64,000 bases of DNA from assembly GCA_034933305.1 (NCBI GenBank), contig JAYFNU010000010.1, positions 16,601 through 80,600 of the forward strand, written 5' to 3'. Position numbers and translations under genes: made by a program. This DNA is from JAYFNU01 sp034933305 (GTDB lineage: Bacteria > Bacillota > Clostridia > Oscillospirales > Ruminococcaceae). This document shows, piece by piece, positions 1-8,890 of this stretch (the first letter of the stretch is position 1; each line of letters starts with the position of its first letter). The notes under the pieces are model-generated. The model searched no databases. It worked only from the letters and a program-made list of their open reading frames with translations, and had not been told where the DNA came from.

Positions 1-655
1 CGATGGCGATGATCGAGTCGCCGACCTTGAGCGCGTCGGAGTCGCCGATGGTCGCCGGGGTCAGGCCGCTCGCGTCGATCTTGATGACGGCGATGTCGGA
101 CTGGGAATCGGTGCCGACGAGCGTCGCGGTGTACTGCGTGCCGTCGGGCGTGCTGACCTTGATGTTGTTCGCGCCGCTGATGACGTGGTTGTTGGTGACG
201 ATGTAGCCGTCCGCCGAGATGATGACGCCGCTGCCGGCGCCCTCGGTGACGTACTGGCCGAAGTAGTTGCTGAAGGAGGTGCTCTCCGTCGTGATCTCGA
301 CGACGCTGTTCTTCGTGGCGTCGACGACGCTCGAATAGGAGCCGGTCACGTCGGAAGCCGCGAGGTTCTGGTTCTTTTCGACCGACTGGACGACGACGTC
401 GCCGCCGGTCGACTTGCTGATGCGCATCGCGGCGAACGCGCCGCCGAAGCCGCACAGGAACGAGAGCACGATGCACAGCGCGATGAGCCACCCGCTGCGC
501 TTTTTCCCGTCCTTCTGCGGCGCCGTGCTGCCGGTGCCGTAAACGGGGATCTGGGTGTCGTAATAACCGCGGGAATAACCGCTGCTCTGATAAACGGGCG
601 TCTGCTCGGGTTCGCCGGTATGTCCGTTCTCGGGATCGTAGTTGTAATTTTCCAT
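1..655 (-). CDS. HtrA/DegP-type serine protease, N-terminal part (cut by window edge)
   Basis: Trypsin-like S1C protease that would degrade misfolded proteins outside the membrane. Only the first 218 residues are present; the gene runs off the left edge. A Tyr/Gln-rich cytoplasmic tail (1-50) is followed by one membrane helix (about 55-77) and then the protease domain, with the catalytic His near residue 157 in TNNHVI and the Asp near 188 in SDIAVI. The catalytic Ser and any PDZ domain lie outside the window. The start is chosen because GAAGGAGTGAT precedes ATG at 655. It is divergent from the DUF2804 gene. Confidence 0.9.
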   Translation of the reverse strand, partial: MENYNYDPENGHTGEPEQTPVYQSSGYSRGYYDTQIPVYGTGSTAPQKDGKKRSGWLIALCIVLSFLCGFGGAFAAMRISKSTGGDVVVQSVEKNQNLAASDVTGSYSSVVDATKNSVVEITTESTSFSNYFGQYVTEGAGSGVIISADGYIVTNNHVISGANNIKVSTPDGTQYTATLVGTDSQSDIAVIKIDASGLTPATIGDSDALKVGDSIIAI

Positions 656-750
656 ATCAATCACTCCTTCTGAAGGCTTGGATAACTTTTTTGGGAACGC
701 CCGCAGCGAAAACGCCGAAAACCCGGGCGCGATTTCGGCACAACGCCGAC

Positions 751-779
751 TTACGGGCCGGCTGCGCCGATGCTATAAT
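751..779 (+). promoter_or_regulatory. sigma-A-type promoter for the DUF2804 gene
   Basis: TTACGG at 751-756 and a perfect TATAAT at 774-779 are 17 bp apart, and the box ends 35 bp before the ATG at 815. It lies in the 160-bp gap between two divergent genes. Confidence 0.6.
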
Positions 780-814
780 AGTAACGTGTAATCGTAGAAT
801 TTGCAAGAAAGGCG

Positions 815-1855
815 ATGGCTATGCAGAAAGAAATCACGACAGCCGGGCCGCTGCTCGACGAAAAGGGAATGCTCGCACAGCGCGGATACGCGAAGAAGCT
901 GCTGCTGTCCTACGACCGCCGCGCCATTCGGGCGGGGTCGCTGCGCATCAAGGAATGGGATTACTATCTCGTCGCGAACGACCGGTATGCGGTCGCGCTG
1001 ACCGTGGCCGACAATGCCTATATGGGTCTGATGAGCACCTCGCTTCTCGATTTCAGAAAACCGTGGGAACAGACGACGAGCGTCATGACCTTTCTGCCGC
1101 GCGGCAAAACGGGTCTGCCGTCGTCCACGCTCGCGGGGAACGTGCATTTTGAAAACAAGCGCTGCGTCTACAGCTTCACGCTGGACAAGGGCGCGCGGCG
1201 GCTCGTCTGCAGGCTGGACAATTTCAGGGACGGCCTGCCCTTCGAGTGCGACATCGCGCTCGGCGCCGCGCCGGAGGAGTCCATCGTGATGGCGACGCCC
1301 TACAAAGAGGATCCGCTGGCGTTCTATTACAACCAGAAGATCAACTGCATGCCCGCGAAGGGAACGGCGTCGTTCGGCGGCGAGACCTTCGTTTTCGACC
1401 CGGCCGATTCGTTCGGCACGCTCGACTGGGGCCGCGGCGTGTGGACGTATGCCAACACGTGGTACTGGGGCTCCGCTTCGGGGCGCACCGCCGCCGGGGA
1501 GGCCGTCGGCTTCAATATCGGGTACGGCTTCGGCGACACGTCGGCCGCGTCGGAGAACGCGATCTTCTTCCGGGGAAAAACGCACAAGCTCGACGCGGTC
1601 CGCTTCAACATCCCCATGAAGGACGGAAAAGAGGATTACCTGCGCCCGTGGACCTTCACGTCAAACGACGGACGCTTCGAATGTGCCTTTGCGCCCGTGC
1701 TCGACCGCGCGGCGTGCAGCGACGCGCTCGTCATCAAGAGCGACCAGCACCAGGTGTTCGGGCGCTTCACCGGCCGGCTCGTTCTGGACGACGGCACGGC
1801 GCTCGAGATCCGCGATCTCATGGGCTTTGCGGAGAAGGTCATCAACCGCTGGTGA
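815..1855 (+). CDS. DUF2804 domain-containing protein
   Basis: 346 residues matching my recollection of the DUF2804 family over the whole length. Family members are soluble proteins of unknown biochemical role. The sequence is rich in Trp/Tyr/Gly motifs such as DWGRGVWTYANTWYWGS and FNIGYGFGDTSAASEN, typical of the family and suggestive of a beta-rich ligand-binding fold (inference). GAAAGG lies before ATG 815; a second ATG two codons later is also possible. It is a single-gene unit behind its own promoter and seems chromosomal rather than acquired. Confidence 0.8.
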   Translation: MAMQKEITTAGPLLDEKGMLAQRGYAKKLLLSYDRRAIRAGSLRIKEWDYYLVANDRYAVALTVADNAYMGLMSTSLLDFRKPWEQTTSVMTFLPRGKTGLPSSTLAGNVHFENKRCVYSFTLDKGARRLVCRLDNFRDGLPFECDIALGAAPEESIVMATPYKEDPLAFYYNQKINCMPAKGTASFGGETFVFDPADSFGTLDWGRGVWTYANTWYWGSASGRTAAGEAVGFNIGYGFGDTSAASENAIFFRGKTHKLDAVRFNIPMKDGKEDYLRPWTFTSNDGRFECAFAPVLDRAACSDALVIKSDQHQVFGRFTGRLVLDDGTALEIRDLMGFAEKVINRW

Positions 1856-1944
1856 ACTTTTCGTTCTTGCAATCGGGATTGTATCGCGGTATGCTTAAAT
1901 CAGTCTTAAAAAAATTGTAGAAAAGGAATGGAGGCGATCACAAA

Positions 1945-3381
1945 ATGATCGTTTTGTGGATCCTTCTCGGAATCATCGCGGCGCTGCTCGCGGTCGTGCT
2001 CATCCGCGCGGCGATGTTCCGTCCGAAGGATGAACCGCCCGCGGCGCCGGCGCCCGTCGAAATCGACGAGCAGAAGGCTGTCGGCGCGCTCGCGGACATG
2101 GTGCGCTGCAAGACCGTCAGCTCGCGCGACGAAGCGCTGACCGACGTCCGGGAATTCGATAAGTTCCGGGCGCTGCTCGTCAGCCGCTTCCCGAACGTGA
2201 ACAAGACCTGCGCGCTCGAGCACATCGGCCCGACGGGCCTGCTCTACCGCTGGCAGGGCCGCAGCGACAAACAGCCGACGGTGCTCATGTCGCACTACGA
2301 CGTCGTCCCGGCCGACGAAAAGGCATGGGAAAAACCGGCCTTTGAGGGCGTCGTGGAGGACGGCGTGCTGTGGGGACGCGGCACGCTCGACAACAAGTGC
2401 ACCCTGTGCGGCATCATGAATGCAGCCGAGCAGCTCATCGCAGAGGGCTTCGTGCCCGAAAACGACATCTACTTCTCCTTCGCGGGCGACGAGGAGATCG
2501 CGGGCGATTCCGCCCCGGCCATCGTCGCGGAGCTCGAGAAGCGGGGCATCAAGCCGGCGCTCGTGCTCGACGAGGGCGGCGCCGTCGTCGAGGGCATCTT
2601 CCCCGGCGTCACGGGCCGCTGCGCGCTCATCGGCATCGGCGAAAAGGGCATGATGGACCTCGAGTTCCATCTCAAGAGCGCGGGCGGGCACGCCTCGGCG
2701 CCGCCTCCCCACGGCCCCGTCGGCAAGCTCGCGCAGGCCGTCGTCGACGTCGAGAACCATCCCTTCCCCGTCCGGCTTTCCAAGCCCGTCGCGGAGATGT
2801 TCGACACGCTCGGACGCCGCTCGAGCTTCCTGTACCGCATGATCTTCGCGAATCTCTGGCTGTTCCTGCCCGTGCTCGACGGTCTTTGCAAAAAGACGGG
2901 CGGCGAGCTTAACGCCATGATGCGCACGACGTGCGCGTTCACGATGATGGAGGGCAGCAAGGCCAGCAACGTCCTGCCGCCGGAGGCCCGCGTGGTCGCG
3001 AACCTTCGCCTCGCGGAGGGCGATACGATCGAGAGCGTGAAGGCGTATCTGCGCAAGGTCGTCAACAACGACGAGATCGAGCTCAAGGAATGGTACGGCA
3101 TGAACCCGTCCATCGCCTCGGACACCTCGACGGACGGCTACAAAAAGCTGCGCGCCGCGGTCGAACAGACGTGGCAGGGCGCCGTCGTCTCGCCTTACCT
3201 CATGGTCCAGTGCAGCGACTCCCGCCATTTCTGCCGCATCACCGACAAGGTCATGCGCTTCTCGGCGGCCGAGCTGACGAAGGCCGAGCGCTCCTATATC
3301 CACGGCAACAACGAGCGCATCCCGACGGCAAAGATCGTCGACACCGTCAAATTCTACATCCGTCTTATCAAACAGTGCTGA
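1945..3381 (+). CDS. M20-family metallopeptidase with N-terminal membrane anchor
   Basis: Zinc peptidase of the M20 family (carboxypeptidase/aminoacylase-like), 478 residues. An N-terminal helix (about 3-22) anchors it in the membrane. The metal-site motifs are visible in order: HYDVVP, GRGTLDNK, DEEIAG, DEGG and a C-terminal IHGNNE histidine; the dimerisation lid begins at GGHASAPPPHGP. The combination of anchor, HYDVVP and this length resembles the PM20D1/CPS1 branch, which hydrolyses N-acyl amino acids or dipeptides; the substrate is not readable here. GGAGG precedes the start, and a strong terminator follows. Confidence 0.88.
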   Translation: MIVLWILLGIIAALLAVVLIRAAMFRPKDEPPAAPAPVEIDEQKAVGALADMVRCKTVSSRDEALTDVREFDKFRALLVSRFPNVNKTCALEHIGPTGLLYRWQGRSDKQPTVLMSHYDVVPADEKAWEKPAFEGVVEDGVLWGRGTLDNKCTLCGIMNAAEQLIAEGFVPENDIYFSFAGDEEIAGDSAPAIVAELEKRGIKPALVLDEGGAVVEGIFPGVTGRCALIGIGEKGMMDLEFHLKSAGGHASAPPPHGPVGKLAQAVVDVENHPFPVRLSKPVAEMFDTLGRRSSFLYRMIFANLWLFLPVLDGLCKKTGGELNAMMRTTCAFTMMEGSKASNVLPPEARVVANLRLAEGDTIESVKAYLRKVVNNDEIELKEWYGMNPSIASDTSTDGYKKLRAAVEQTWQGAVVSPYLMVQCSDSRHFCRITDKVMRFSAAELTKAERSYIHGNNERIPTAKIVDTVKFYIRLIKQC

Positions 3382-3394
3382 GCACTTCCGGCGG

Positions 3395-3430
3395 GAGCGG
3401 CCGGCCCCTGTCGGGGCCGGCCGCTCTTTT
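3395..3430 (+). terminator. rho-independent terminator after the M20 peptidase gene
   Basis: A perfect 14-bp stem (3395-3408 with 3413-3426), a TGTC loop and a short T run. Confidence 0.8.
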
Positions 3431-3497
3431 CGCGCGCCGGGCGCGCCGCTGCGGCGGGGCCATTTTTATGCGCGGGCTGTTCATCCGCGCCGGGATA

Positions 3498-3506
3498 TGC
3501 TACTAT
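3498..3506 (+). promoter_or_regulatory. extended -10 promoter for the GNAT/alcohol dehydrogenase pair
   Basis: TGCTACTAT is an extended -10 element (TGn plus TACTAT) 42 bp before the TTG start at 3549. No good -35 box is visible. Confidence 0.4.
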
Positions 3507-3548
3507 AAGGACGTCCCGCGGCGGACGCGGGGAAAGGGAGAGATCGCG

Positions 3549-3998
3549 TTGGACTACATCGTCAAAACGGGCGCCGGCCACATGATCCCCGGCGACGTCG
3601 CGTCGCTGCTGCACAATACCTACTGGGCGTACGACCGCCCCGAAGACGCCATCCGCCGCTCGATGGAGCGCTCGGACTGCTACGGCGTCTTCACCGCGGA
3701 CGGCTCGAAACAGGTCGCCTTCGCGCGCGTCATCACCGACGGCGTCACGACCTTCTATCTGTGCGACGTCGTCGTCGATCCCGCGCTGCGCGGACAGGGC
3801 GTCGGCACGCTGCTGCTGCGCGCGGTGCACGACAATCCCGCCTATGCGGGGCTGCTCGGGCTGCTCGCGACGCGCGACGCGCAGGACTTTTACCGCCGCT
3901 TCGGCTACGAGGAGGGCGGCCCGAGCCTTATGCGCAAAGGCAGAAAGTACACCGCGCCTTCGGCGCAGGCGAAAGAGAACAAGGACGGAAAGATATAA
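3549..3998 (+). CDS. GNAT-family N-acetyltransferase
   Basis: 149 residues with a GNAT acetyl-CoA fold. The CoA-binding motif A is seen in VVVDPALRGQGVGTLLL, and the C-terminal YRRFGYEEGG segment is typical. Probable small-molecule acetyltransferase; substrate unknown. The start is TTG at 3549 because AAAGGGAG lies 8 nt before it; the reading frame stays open far upstream but overlaps the M20 gene, so longer versions are rejected. It ends 1 nt before the alcohol dehydrogenase start and is probably cotranscribed with it. Confidence 0.82.
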   Translation: MDYIVKTGAGHMIPGDVASLLHNTYWAYDRPEDAIRRSMERSDCYGVFTADGSKQVAFARVITDGVTTFYLCDVVVDPALRGQGVGTLLLRAVHDNPAYAGLLGLLATRDAQDFYRRFGYEEGGPSLMRKGRKYTAPSAQAKENKDGKI

Positions 3999-3999
3999 A

Positions 4000-5145
4000 A
4001 TGGAATTCGATTTCTTTATGCCGGCCCGCATCCTCAGCGGCGAGGGCTGCGTGCGCAAAAACGCCGGCCGGCTGCGCGGCCTCGGCGCGCGCGCATTCAT
4101 CGTGACGGGGCGCCGCGCCGCGCGGCTGAGCGGCGCGCTGGACGACGTCACGGCGGCGCTCGGGGAGCAGGGTATCGCGTGGGCGCATTTCGACGGCATG
4201 GGCGAAAACCCGCTCGTCTCCCTCGCCGCGCAGGCGGGCGCGCAGGCGCGGGCCTTCGGCGCCGACTTCATCATCGGCATCGGCGGCGGCTCGGCGCTCG
4301 ACGGCGCGCGGGCGGCCTGCGTGTTCGCGGCAAACGAGTTCGCGGAGCCCGCCGACATCTACGGAGGCGCCTTCACGGCGGCGCTGCCGCTCGTCTGCAT
4401 CGGCACGACCGCGGGCACCGGCAGCGAGGCGGACGGCGTGTCGGTCCTCACGAACGACGCGACGGGCGTGAAAAAAAGCCTCGGGAAAGATTTTCTCTAC
4501 GCGAAATACGTCTTTTGCGATCCGCGCTACACCTGCTCGATGGACTACCGGCAGACGGTCTCGACGGCGCTCGACGCGCTGTGCCATTGCCTGGAGAGCT
4601 GGTTCTCGACGGCGGCGACGGAAGCCTCGGCGACATTCGCCCGGCGCGGGACGGCGCTCATTTTCCCCTGGCTCGAGCGACTCGCGGAGGGCTCCTTCGA
4701 ACCGGGCGACATGGACATGCGCGAGTCGCTCTATTACGGCTCGCTGTGGGGCGGCTTCTCGATCAATCTTGTCGGGACGGGCTTTCCGCACCCGATGGGC
4801 TATGTCCTCACGGAGCATACGGGCCTGCCGCACGGCGCGGCGTGCGCCGTATTCGAGCGCGCCTTTCTCGAGCATTCGCTGCCCGAGCGCCCGCAGGCGC
4901 GCGAGGAGCTGCTGCATATCGCGGGCAGCGAAACGCATCTGTACGGCGTGCTCGGGGCGCTGACGAAAAACGACCTGCGGCTGTCGCAGGCGATGTGCGA
5001 CGAGATCGGCGCGCGGCTGCGCACGGCCTCCAATACGAAGCGCGCGCTCGGCGATTTTTCACCCGCGAAGGGCCAGGCGATGGCCGAACGGCTGTTCCTC
5101 GACCCGAACGCGGCCGCGCCGGCGGCCGGCGGCTGGCGGCTGTGA
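4000..5145 (+). CDS. iron-containing alcohol dehydrogenase
   Basis: Group III (iron-type) NAD(P)-dependent dehydrogenase, 381 residues. Rossmann-like features include IIGIGGGSALDGARA and GTTAGTGSEADG. The metal-binding histidines are seen in ALCHCLE, FPHPMGY and GLPHGAAC. It would interconvert an aldehyde or ketone with an alcohol and so balance NAD(P)H in fermentation; the substrate is unknown. It starts one base after the GNAT stop, so translation is probably coupled. Confidence 0.88.
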   Translation: MEFDFFMPARILSGEGCVRKNAGRLRGLGARAFIVTGRRAARLSGALDDVTAALGEQGIAWAHFDGMGENPLVSLAAQAGAQARAFGADFIIGIGGGSALDGARAACVFAANEFAEPADIYGGAFTAALPLVCIGTTAGTGSEADGVSVLTNDATGVKKSLGKDFLYAKYVFCDPRYTCSMDYRQTVSTALDALCHCLESWFSTAATEASATFARRGTALIFPWLERLAEGSFEPGDMDMRESLYYGSLWGGFSINLVGTGFPHPMGYVLTEHTGLPHGAACAVFERAFLEHSLPERPQAREELLHIAGSETHLYGVLGALTKNDLRLSQAMCDEIGARLRTASNTKRALGDFSPAKGQAMAERLFLDPNAAAPAAGGWRL

Positions 5146-5219
5146 CGTGACCTCTGTCCGCCGGCGGCGGCGCGGGATCGGACCGGCGCCGCGAGCGCCG
5201 GAAAAATCCGCGCAGGGTG

Positions 5220-5248
5220 TTGACCAAACGGCGGAATTCTTATATAAT
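5220..5248 (+). promoter_or_regulatory. tRNA-Ser promoter
   Basis: TTGACC at 5220-5225 and TATAAT at 5243-5248 with a 17-bp spacer, ending 41 bp before the split tRNA-Ser 5' half. It was probably the promoter of the original tRNA gene and now reads through the left element junction into the intact tRNA-Ser at 5482. Confidence 0.75.
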
Positions 5249-5289
5249 TATCGTTACGGCGCGCAGGCTTCTGCCCGCGCGCCCCACAC

Positions 5290-5331
5290 GGAGAAGTATC
5301 GAAGTGGTCATAACGGCCCTGACTCGAAATC
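5290..5331 (+). pseudogene. tRNA-Ser(CGA) 5' half, split by the mobile element (attL side)
   Basis: Acceptor strand GGAGAAG, the D arm and the anticodon arm through CTCGAAA are present, then similarity stops at 5331. The missing partner, ending in acceptor strand CTTCTCC, is at 26411-26470. The last 11 bases, GACTCGAAATC (5321-5331), recur at 26411-26421 and are the likely crossover core. From 5297 to 5331 it is identical to the intact tRNA at 5482, which has a different acceptor stem. Confidence 0.85.
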
Positions 5332-5360
5332 CACACGGTTCCATCTCCGCCCCATCCCCA

Positions 5361-5379
5361 CAAACCCGCATGGAATCAG
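5361..5379 (+). repeat. 19-bp element-end direct repeat, left copy
   Basis: CAAACCCGCATGGAATCAG here matches 18 of 19 bases with 26326-26344 in the same orientation. Both copies lie just inside the element ends (30-70 bp from the cores), and a shared TGCTCACAG follows each one. They are candidate integrase or accessory-protein arm sites. The rest of 5332-5481 holds no gene. Confidence 0.55.
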
Positions 5380-5481
5380 GCTTTGCGGCACATCCCCGCG
5401 CCGCGGTTTTTCGCAAACGCTAACAGTTTGCTCACAGTTTTCTTTCCTCGCGTTTCTCCGCCTCGGCGGTCAAACCTATAT

Positions 5482-5572
5482 GGACAGGTATCGAAGTGGT
5501 CATAACGGCCCTGACTCGAAATCAGGTGACGGTGCAAACCGTCCGTGGGTTCGAATCCCACCCTGTCCGCCA
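5482..5572 (+). tRNA. tRNA-Ser(CGA), intact, inside the element
   Basis: 91 nt including encoded CCA. Acceptor stem GGACAGG/CCTGTCC, anticodon stem CCTGA/TCAGG around loop CTCGAAA (anticodon CGA, codon UCG), a long variable arm and T arm GTGGG-TTCGAAT-CCCAC. It lies 150 bp inside attL, so it moved with the element or was trapped by it, and could replace the split tRNA-Ser(CGA). No strong promoter is seen directly upstream; the one at 5220 may serve it. Confidence 0.93.
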
Positions 5573-5591
5573 AACGGGGCTCTGCCCCTCC

Positions 5592-5628
5592 AGCGTGGAG
5601 CGTCCGCAAGGATGCTCCACGCTTTTTG
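5592..5628 (+). terminator. terminator after tRNA-Ser
   Basis: A 10-bp stem AGCGTGGAGC/GCTCCACGCT (5592-5601 with 5614-5623) followed by a T run. It lies 20 bp after the tRNA 3' end. The remaining gap to 5793 holds no supported gene. Confidence 0.75.
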
Positions 5629-5792
5629 TTGCATCACTGGCATTCAACCGTAGAGGTACTTGCCATGGACAATTGCCAGAGAAAAGAACAGGCCATTCTG
5701 GAAACCTTGGCATCGGCTCGCATGGCAGAACTGCCGGTTACATTTCCGGCAGAGCAGAAAAGAAAATCATCAGGAAGATAAGGAGATGCATG

Positions 5793-6710
5793 ATGGAAAT
5801 TCCCAAATACGATGAAATGTATCGGGCTTTTATGGACTGTTTGGCAGATATGCAGGTGCACAAATCAAAGGAAGTGAAAGACATTCTCGCATCGAAATAT
5901 CAGCTTTCTGATGAGGACCGCCATGCTTTGCTTCCCAGCGGCCATCAGCCGATTTTTGATAATCGTATCGGTTGGACGCGCACTTACCTCAAAAAAGCCG
6001 GACTGATTGACAGCCCGGCTCGCGGCACCTATCGACTTACACCGACAGGAAAACAAGTACTTGCAGAGAATCCTGCTGTTTTGGATAATCATTATTTGGA
6101 ACAATTCGATTCTTTTTGCCAATTTGTAGGAAGTGATAACTCATCTCCAGCACAGACATCCCCGACCGCATCGGGCGACAGCCCTCAGGACATACTGGAC
6201 AATGCCTACCAAAAGATCAATAATGCGCTCTATGATGATTTGCTGGCAGAAATTATGAAGCAGACGCCGGCGTTTTTTGAATCGCTGGTTGTCAATCTCT
6301 TAGAGCGCATGGGTTATGGCGGTTCTATCGAGAATGCCGGTACAGTCGTGGGGCAAAGCGGCGACGAGGGAATTGACGGTATTATCCGGGAGGATAAATT
6401 GGGCTTCAGCCTGATTTATATTCAGGCGAAGCGGTGGGATTTGGATAAAACAATCGGGCGCCCTGAAATTCAGAAATTTGTAGGAGCGCTTGCCGGTCAG
6501 GGTGCCAACAAAGGGTTGTTTATTACAACCGCGCAATTCACAAAAGAATCGAGAGAGTATGCCAACAAGCAGCATACGACAAAGGTCGTGCTCGTCGACG
6601 GGCATATGCTTGCAAAATTGATGCAGGAATACAACCTTGGCGTGTCAACTGAAACGACATACGAAATCAAACGGATTGATACAGATTTTTTCAGCGACGA
6701 TCTTGACTGA
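5793..6710 (+). CDS. Mrr-type restriction endonuclease
   Basis: 305 residues. The N-terminal part (about 1-95) is a winged-helix Mrr_N-like domain ending in a TYRLTPTGKQVL segment. The C-terminal Mrr_cat nuclease domain (about 150-285) has GQSGDEGIDGII followed by YIQAKRW, the Asp...Gln-x-Lys form of the PD-(D/E)xK site. Such enzymes usually cut methylated foreign DNA (type IV restriction). AGGAG lies 7 nt before ATG 5793; an ATG one codon earlier is less well spaced. It is AT-rich compared with the chromosome and is the leftmost cargo gene. Confidence 0.85.
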   Translation: MEIPKYDEMYRAFMDCLADMQVHKSKEVKDILASKYQLSDEDRHALLPSGHQPIFDNRIGWTRTYLKKAGLIDSPARGTYRLTPTGKQVLAENPAVLDNHYLEQFDSFCQFVGSDNSSPAQTSPTASGDSPQDILDNAYQKINNALYDDLLAEIMKQTPAFFESLVVNLLERMGYGGSIENAGTVVGQSGDEGIDGIIREDKLGFSLIYIQAKRWDLDKTIGRPEIQKFVGALAGQGANKGLFITTAQFTKESREYANKQHTTKVVLVDGHMLAKLMQEYNLGVSTETTYEIKRIDTDFFSDDLD

Positions 6711-6731
6711 ATTCGGACCGCGCAAAGCATT

Positions 6732-7313
6732 TTACAGCGACATGGAGCCGAACTCCATGCCGCTGTTTTGCTCTCTGCGCAGCTGCTCCATGGCCGCGCG
6801 GTGCTCGTCGGATTTCACGGCGATCCGCTGCCCGGCGGGCGAGGCCAGATATTCGGCCAGGGATTCCTTCGAGATGAGATTGGCGCTGTGGTAGCAGACA
6901 AAGGCCACCTTCCCGCGCAGCGCCCACTCGTTGACGGTCGTCGTGCCGTACCCGGTCAGCTCCGACGCCTGCCGCGCCGTGAGCATGTCCGGCGCGTCGT
7001 ACCACGCTTCCAACAGCAGAGAGGCGAGTGCCTCGCTGTCCAGCGGCTGTTCCGCCTGTCCGCGCCCGCCGCTGGAGAACGCGCCGACGGGAATCCCGCC
7101 GTCCAGTTCTCCCGCCTCCAGCCGCTCCAAGAAGTCGATCACGTCCTCCAGCCGAATCCGAAAGCGGCGCGTCCGCCGGCCAGAATCCTCACAGGGAATG
7201 ACGCCGTTTTCCAGCAGCCACACCGCCTTTCGTTTGCTGATGCGGCAGATGCGGTAGAGCTGATCCATCGAGATGATCGCGGGATATTCCTCCCGCAGTT
7301 CGTCGTAGTCCAT
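6732..7313 (-). CDS. helix-turn-helix DNA-binding protein of the integration module
   Basis: 193 residues with two excisionase/MerR-like helix-turn-helix segments: one near 15-60 (ISMDQLYRICRISKRKAVWL) and one near 108-150 (LTARQASELTGYGTTTVNEW). It begins 7 nt after the integrase stop on the same strand and is probably cotranslated with it. It likely works as a directionality factor or regulator of integration; that role is inferred from location and fold. Confidence 0.65.
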   Translation of the reverse strand: MDYDELREEYPAIISMDQLYRICRISKRKAVWLLENGVIPCEDSGRRTRRFRIRLEDVIDFLERLEAGELDGGIPVGAFSSGGRGQAEQPLDSEALASLLLEAWYDAPDMLTARQASELTGYGTTTVNEWALRGKVAFVCYHSANLISKESLAEYLASPAGQRIAVKSDEHRAAMEQLRREQNSGMEFGSMSL

Positions 7314-7320
7314 GCGCGCC

Positions 7321-8574
7321 TCACATCCCCATCGTCATGCCGAAGCCCTGTTTTTCCTCTGTAATTTCTTCCTCCAGCTCCTCGGCTTCCTGCGGCTCGG
7401 CGGGCGCGAACGCCTGGGCAATGGCGTCCGCCGATTCCTGCTTGGAGGCGAAGTCCAGATGGGAATAGATGTCCGCCGTCGTGGCGAAGGTGGAGTGACC
7501 CAGCCAGTCCTGAATCTGCTTCATCGGAATGCCCTGACTGAGCAGAAGCGAGGCGCAGGAGTGCCTCAAATCGTGAAACCGTATGGGCCGCAGGCCGTTT
7601 TGATGGAGCAGCAGTTTGAAATGGTCGGTCACATAGTTGGGCCGAAAGAGCTTGCCCATCTCGTCCACGCAGATGTAATCGGCGTAGTCCTCGCAGTAGG
7701 AACGCTTGAACATCGCGCGGTACTCCGCCTGCTTTTTCTGCCGCTCCAGCAGCAGCGCCCGGACGGCGGGAATCAGCGGCAGCGTGCGAAAGCTGGATTT
7801 CGTTTTCAGCTTGTCCTCGGTGAACAGCGTCTCGCGCCCGTCCACCTTGCCCTCCGTCACCTTGTGGTTGATGGACAGCGTGCCGCGCGCAAAATCCACC
7901 GCGCTCCAGCGGATGCCCAGCACCTCGCTGCGCCGCAGGCCGTAATAGGCGGCCAACTGGATGACCGCCGCCATGGAGTCCTCCTTCGTGGCCTCGAACA
8001 GCGCGGCCAGCTCGTCCTTGGAGTAAAAGCCCGCCAGATACTTGCTCTTTTTCGGGCGATCCACCTTGTCCGCTGCGTTCTCGCCGATCAGCTCGTTCTT
8101 CACCGCGTATTGCAGCGCCTTGCGCACCACCGCGTGATAGTGGATGACCGTGTTGGCGTTGCAGCCGTCCTTGAAAATGGATTCGTGCAGCTCCCGGATG
8201 TGCCGCGGCTCCACGTCGCACAGGCGCAGGCGGCGTTCCCGGAAAAACGGGTCCAGCCGCGCGTCGATCATGCTCTCGTAGCTCTGGTAGGTCGTGCGCT
8301 CGATGGTGGGCGCGGTGGTTTTCAGCCAGTCCTGCAGGAAATCCGCAAACAGCGGGGATTCCAGCTTGGCCCACGCCAGTTTGGCGTCCGCACTGCCGTA
8401 CTCCCGTTTCAACTCGTCCAGCATCGCCTGCGCCTTGCGTTTGTTGCCCTTGACCGGAATGCCCAGAGCGATGGATTTCTGCTTCCTCCGCCCGGCCTCG
8501 TCGTACAGATTCAAAATTGCAGTGTACTTGCCGCTGCGCTCCGCCAGGCTGCCGGTAACTTCCCGTCTGTTCAA
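7321..8574 (-). CDS. int: tyrosine recombinase (phage-type integrase)
   Basis: 417 residues, usual length for Tn916/phage-type integrases. An N-terminal arm-binding domain and a core-binding SAM-like domain (about 60-160) precede the catalytic domain, where the first Arg is in YYGLRRSEVLGIRW, HxxR is in HDLRHS, the next His is in DWLGHST, and the nucleophile is the Tyr in TADIYSHLD. It would recombine the element at the tRNA-Ser core. TTG at 8574 is used because GGAAGGGAT lies before it. It is followed on the same strand by a helix-turn-helix gene and preceded by an excisionase-like gene. Confidence 0.92.
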   Translation of the reverse strand: MNRREVTGSLAERSGKYTAILNLYDEAGRRKQKSIALGIPVKGNKRKAQAMLDELKREYGSADAKLAWAKLESPLFADFLQDWLKTTAPTIERTTYQSYESMIDARLDPFFRERRLRLCDVEPRHIRELHESIFKDGCNANTVIHYHAVVRKALQYAVKNELIGENAADKVDRPKKSKYLAGFYSKDELAALFEATKEDSMAAVIQLAAYYGLRRSEVLGIRWSAVDFARGTLSINHKVTEGKVDGRETLFTEDKLKTKSSFRTLPLIPAVRALLLERQKKQAEYRAMFKRSYCEDYADYICVDEMGKLFRPNYVTDHFKLLLHQNGLRPIRFHDLRHSCASLLLSQGIPMKQIQDWLGHSTFATTADIYSHLDFASKQESADAIAQAFAPAEPQEAEELEEEITEEKQGFGMTMGM

Positions 8575-8632
8575 TCAAAATCCCTTCCTTTCTCGTGGGT
8601 TCGTGTGATGTTACCTTGGGCGGGCGCGCTTT

Positions 8633-8857
8633 TCAAGTATTTTCTGCCGCGCTGCAAAGATAATCGATGACCGCCACCTTCGGCACCCGGTAGAGCCTGC
8701 CCATGCGCACGCTGGGGATCGTCCCGCCGCGCAGCAGCGCGTAGGTCATGCGCTGGCCCACGCCCAGCATCTCCCGCACCTGCTGCGGCGTCAGCGCGTC
8801 CGGATACTCCCGGAACATCGCCCGGTACCGCGCCGCCATTTTTTCTTCTCTGCTCAT
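8633..8857 (-). CDS. excisionase-like helix-turn-helix protein
   Basis: 74 residues; a single excisionase-type winged helix-turn-helix (LTPQQVREMLGVGQRMTYAL, then PSVRMGRLYRVPK). Small proteins like this upstream of an integrase usually favour excision. GGAGGAATTTT precedes the ATG. It is divergent from the sigma-like gene at 8999, with an operator-like inverted repeat between them. Confidence 0.75.
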   Translation of the reverse strand: MSREEKMAARYRAMFREYPDALTPQQVREMLGVGQRMTYALLRGGTIPSVRMGRLYRVPKVAVIDYLCSAAENT

Positions 8858-8890
8858 AAAATTCCTCCTTCCGCCCCCTTGACTTTCAAA

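Noticed and set aside
5290..5331. Complete functional tRNA
   Set aside because: Only the 5' half is present; the 3' strand of its acceptor stem lies at 26460-26466.
5147..5653. Small frame across the tRNA region
   Set aside because: It overlaps the split and intact tRNA genes and has no ribosome binding site.
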